From contig JAABRW010000449.1 of the NCBI GenBank assembly GCA_011390695.1, forward strand, positions 1 to 8,515: a stretch of DNA of 8,515 nt, written 5' to 3'. Numbering within the stretch: position 1 is the stretch's first letter; each line of letters begins with the position of its first letter. The translations under genes and the position numbers were made by a program. Positions 7,526 through 8,515 of the stretch are shown one piece after another. Below the pieces are notes generated by a model, which was given only the letters and a program-made list of their open reading frames with translations, made no database searches and had not been told where the DNA came from. The stretch is from Desulfotignum sp. (GTDB lineage: Bacteria; Desulfobacterota; Desulfobacteria; Desulfobacterales; Desulfobacteraceae).

Positions 7526-7540
7526 TGGCATATATCTTGT
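7526..7540 (+). promoter_or_regulatory. Sigma-54 (-24/-12) promoter candidate for the ABC transporter
   Basis: TGGCATATATCTTGT compares with the consensus TGGCACRNNNNTTGC: exact spacing, with mismatches only at the last base of each element (T for C). GG is at 7527-7528 and the -12 GT at 7539-7540, predicting a start near 7552 and a leader of about 62 bases to ATG 7614. The neighbouring sigma-54 activator gene and the upstream dyads raise confidence. Confidence 0.55.
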
Positions 7541-7613
7541 ATTAAATTAAAGTCAAATAATTGTTTCGCATATGTGCCGCATGAATGTGTAAAACCCAAT
7601 AAGGTATTGATCT

Positions 7614-8480
7614 ATGAAAGAAAAACCGTGGAAACCCTGGCTGCTGCTGTCACCTTCTCTGACAGCCGTGTTTTTGCTGCTCATTGTACCGGTCTGCTTT
7701 GTGGTGGTTTACAGTTTCTGGCTCAGGGCCCCCTCCGGCATGGATATTCCGGCATTTCAGTTCGGCAATTATGCCAAATTTTTTGCCGATTCTTTTTATC
7801 CGGTCATCCTGCTCAACACCATTCGTGTTGCCCTGGAAACCGTTTTTATCTGTCTGATCATGGGCTATATCCCGGCCTATTTTTTTTACCGCACCGAATC
7901 CCGGTTAAAACCGTTTCTCATGATCCTGGTCATGCTGCCCTTCTGGATCAGCTTCATCATCCGTACCTTAAGCTGGATCAACATCCTGGGGGATTCCGGT
8001 CTGATCAATCACCTGCTGTTGAAATACGGCCTGATTTCAACCCCGCTTCCCATGCTGTACAATGAAGGGGCCGTGATCATGGGTTTGATTCAATATCTGC
8101 TGCCGTTCATGATTTTAAATATCTATGTGAGCCTGGACGGTATCGACAAAAGTTTGACCGAGGCTGCCAAAAGCCTTGGCTGTACGGAGTGGCAGGCATT
8201 CCGGGAGGTTACCCTGCCTTTGAGTCTGCCCGGGGTCAGTGCCGGGTGTCTTTTGGTATTCGTGCTCACCTGCGGCACCTATCTGCCGCCCATGATCCTG
8301 GGGGGGCCGGGCAATGAAATGATTGCCAACCTGATCTTCAAGCGGGTCATCGGCACCCTGGACTGGCCGTTCGGGTCGGCGATTTCCGTCATTCTCCTGC
8401 TGCTGCTGGTCATCATCGTCTATACCTATAACCGGTACATGGGCATTAACCAGATATTCAAATCCCTGAGCAAAGGGTAA
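7614..8480 (+). CDS. ABC transporter permease, PotB-like (spermidine/putrescine type)
   Basis: 288 residues with six hydrophobic segments near residues 9-35, 66-91, 98-124, 152-174, 206-229 and 254-273, consistent with an inner-membrane permease of the binding-protein-dependent importer class. The cytoplasmic coupling loop carries the EAA motif: E183-A-A, G189 and a closing LP at 201-202, which docks the ATPase subunit. Overall character (N-terminal SPSLTAVFLLLIVP, LPFWISFIIRTLSWINIL, LGGPGNEMIANLI) resembles the PotB side of PotABCD polyamine and related compatible-solute or amino-acid-derivative importers. AAGG lies 9 bases before the ATG. A second gene begins 12 bases after the stop, as expected for a PotB-PotC pair. 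It is probably expressed from the sigma-54 promoter candidate upstream. Substrate is unknown; polyamine specificity should not be assumed. Confidence 0.9.
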   Translation: MKEKPWKPWLLLSPSLTAVFLLLIVPVCFVVVYSFWLRAPSGMDIPAFQFGNYAKFFADSFYPVILLNTIRVALETVFICLIMGYIPAYFFYRTESRLKPFLMILVMLPFWISFIIRTLSWINILGDSGLINHLLLKYGLISTPLPMLYNEGAVIMGLIQYLLPFMILNIYVSLDGIDKSLTEAAKSLGCTEWQAFREVTLPLSLPGVSAGCLLVFVLTCGTYLPPMILGGPGNEMIANLIFKRVIGTLDWPFGSAISVILLLLLVIIVYTYNRYMGINQIFKSLSKG

Positions 8481-8491
8481 AGGGAAAAGAT

Positions 8492-8515
8492 ATGAAAAAA
8501 CTGATTTCCGGCTGG
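8492..8515 (+). CDS. Start of next gene, probably partner ABC permease (partial)
   Basis: ATG 8492 opens eight codons (MKKLISGW) before the window ends. AGGGA (8481-8485) lies 6 bases before the ATG, and the gap from the preceding stop is 11 bases. A short basic start followed by hydrophobic residues fits a membrane protein. PotB-like genes are usually followed by a PotC-like permease, so that is the likely identity by context only. Confidence 0.5.

Larger units (their letters stand above)
7275..7613 (+). other. AT-rich regulatory intergenic region
   Basis: These 339 bases hold no gene I can support and are much richer in A and T than the flanking coding DNA. In order they contain most of a terminator-like hairpin, three dyad operators, a short direct repeat, a T-rich tract at 7489-7497, an IHF-like site, a -24/-12 promoter candidate and a leader of about 62 bases with AAGG (7601-7604) before the permease ATG. 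Confidence 0.75.

Noticed and set aside
7574..8065. An open frame on the + strand starting before the permease and overlapping it in another frame
   Set aside because: The overlapping permease has all family features and a good ribosome binding site; the alternative product resembles no family.
8082..8093. TTTGATTCAA inside the permease gene, resembling operator half-sites
   Set aside because: The two halves lack the 8-base spacer of the intergenic dyads and the site is within conserved coding sequence.

Overview
The window reads as accessory metabolism from an anaerobic Gram-negative bacterium. The most likely source is a Desulfobacterota lineage near the Desulfobacteraceae. That guess rests on coding style, on the long receiver / PEP-synthase-like fusion protein, and on the sigma-54 plus PAS regulation; no rRNA or other phylogenetic marker is present. 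Every gene I accept is on the + strand. Coding DNA is moderately GC-rich, while the single long intergenic gap (7275-7613) is strikingly AT-rich.

Layout: (1) 1-129 is the tail of an unrecognised gene. (2) 144-3182 encodes a protein of about 1012 residues made of a degenerate receiver, an intact receiver, a pyruvate-phosphate-dikinase/PEP-synthase-type ATP-binding domain, and a C-terminal region of about 200 residues in place of the classical swivel and PEP-binding domains. (3) 3213-7274 is a tightly packed three-gene unit: a proline racemase-family enzyme with both catalytic cysteines, a YtcJ-type amidohydrolase (start codon overlaps the racemase stop), and a PAS / AAA+ sigma-54 activator with a TyrR-type DNA-binding end (overlaps the amidohydrolase by 11 bases). 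(4) 7275-7613 is a regulatory region. (5) 7614-8480 is a PotB-like ABC transporter permease, followed at 8492 by the first eight codons of a further gene, probably the partner permease.

The most notable signal is in the intergenic region. Three copies of the dyad TTGATT-N8-AATCAA (the third with one mismatch) lie upstream of an IHF-like site and a -24/-12 (sigma-54) promoter candidate. The promoter is about 62 bases before the permease start codon. This is the textbook arrangement of a sigma-54 promoter, and the adjacent gene encodes a sigma-54 activator, so it is the natural candidate to bind the three dyads. The first dyad also sits in the loop of a terminator-like hairpin that begins at the activator's stop codon.

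Working model (inference): the cluster imports an unidentified small nitrogenous compound (amino acid, betaine, polyamine or N-substituted amino acid) through the PotBC-type ABC system. The amidohydrolase and racemase process it, and the PAS-EBP switches the transporter on when a ligand or metabolic signal is present. The substrate cannot be read from the sequence. The PEP-synthase-like protein may be an independent neighbour.
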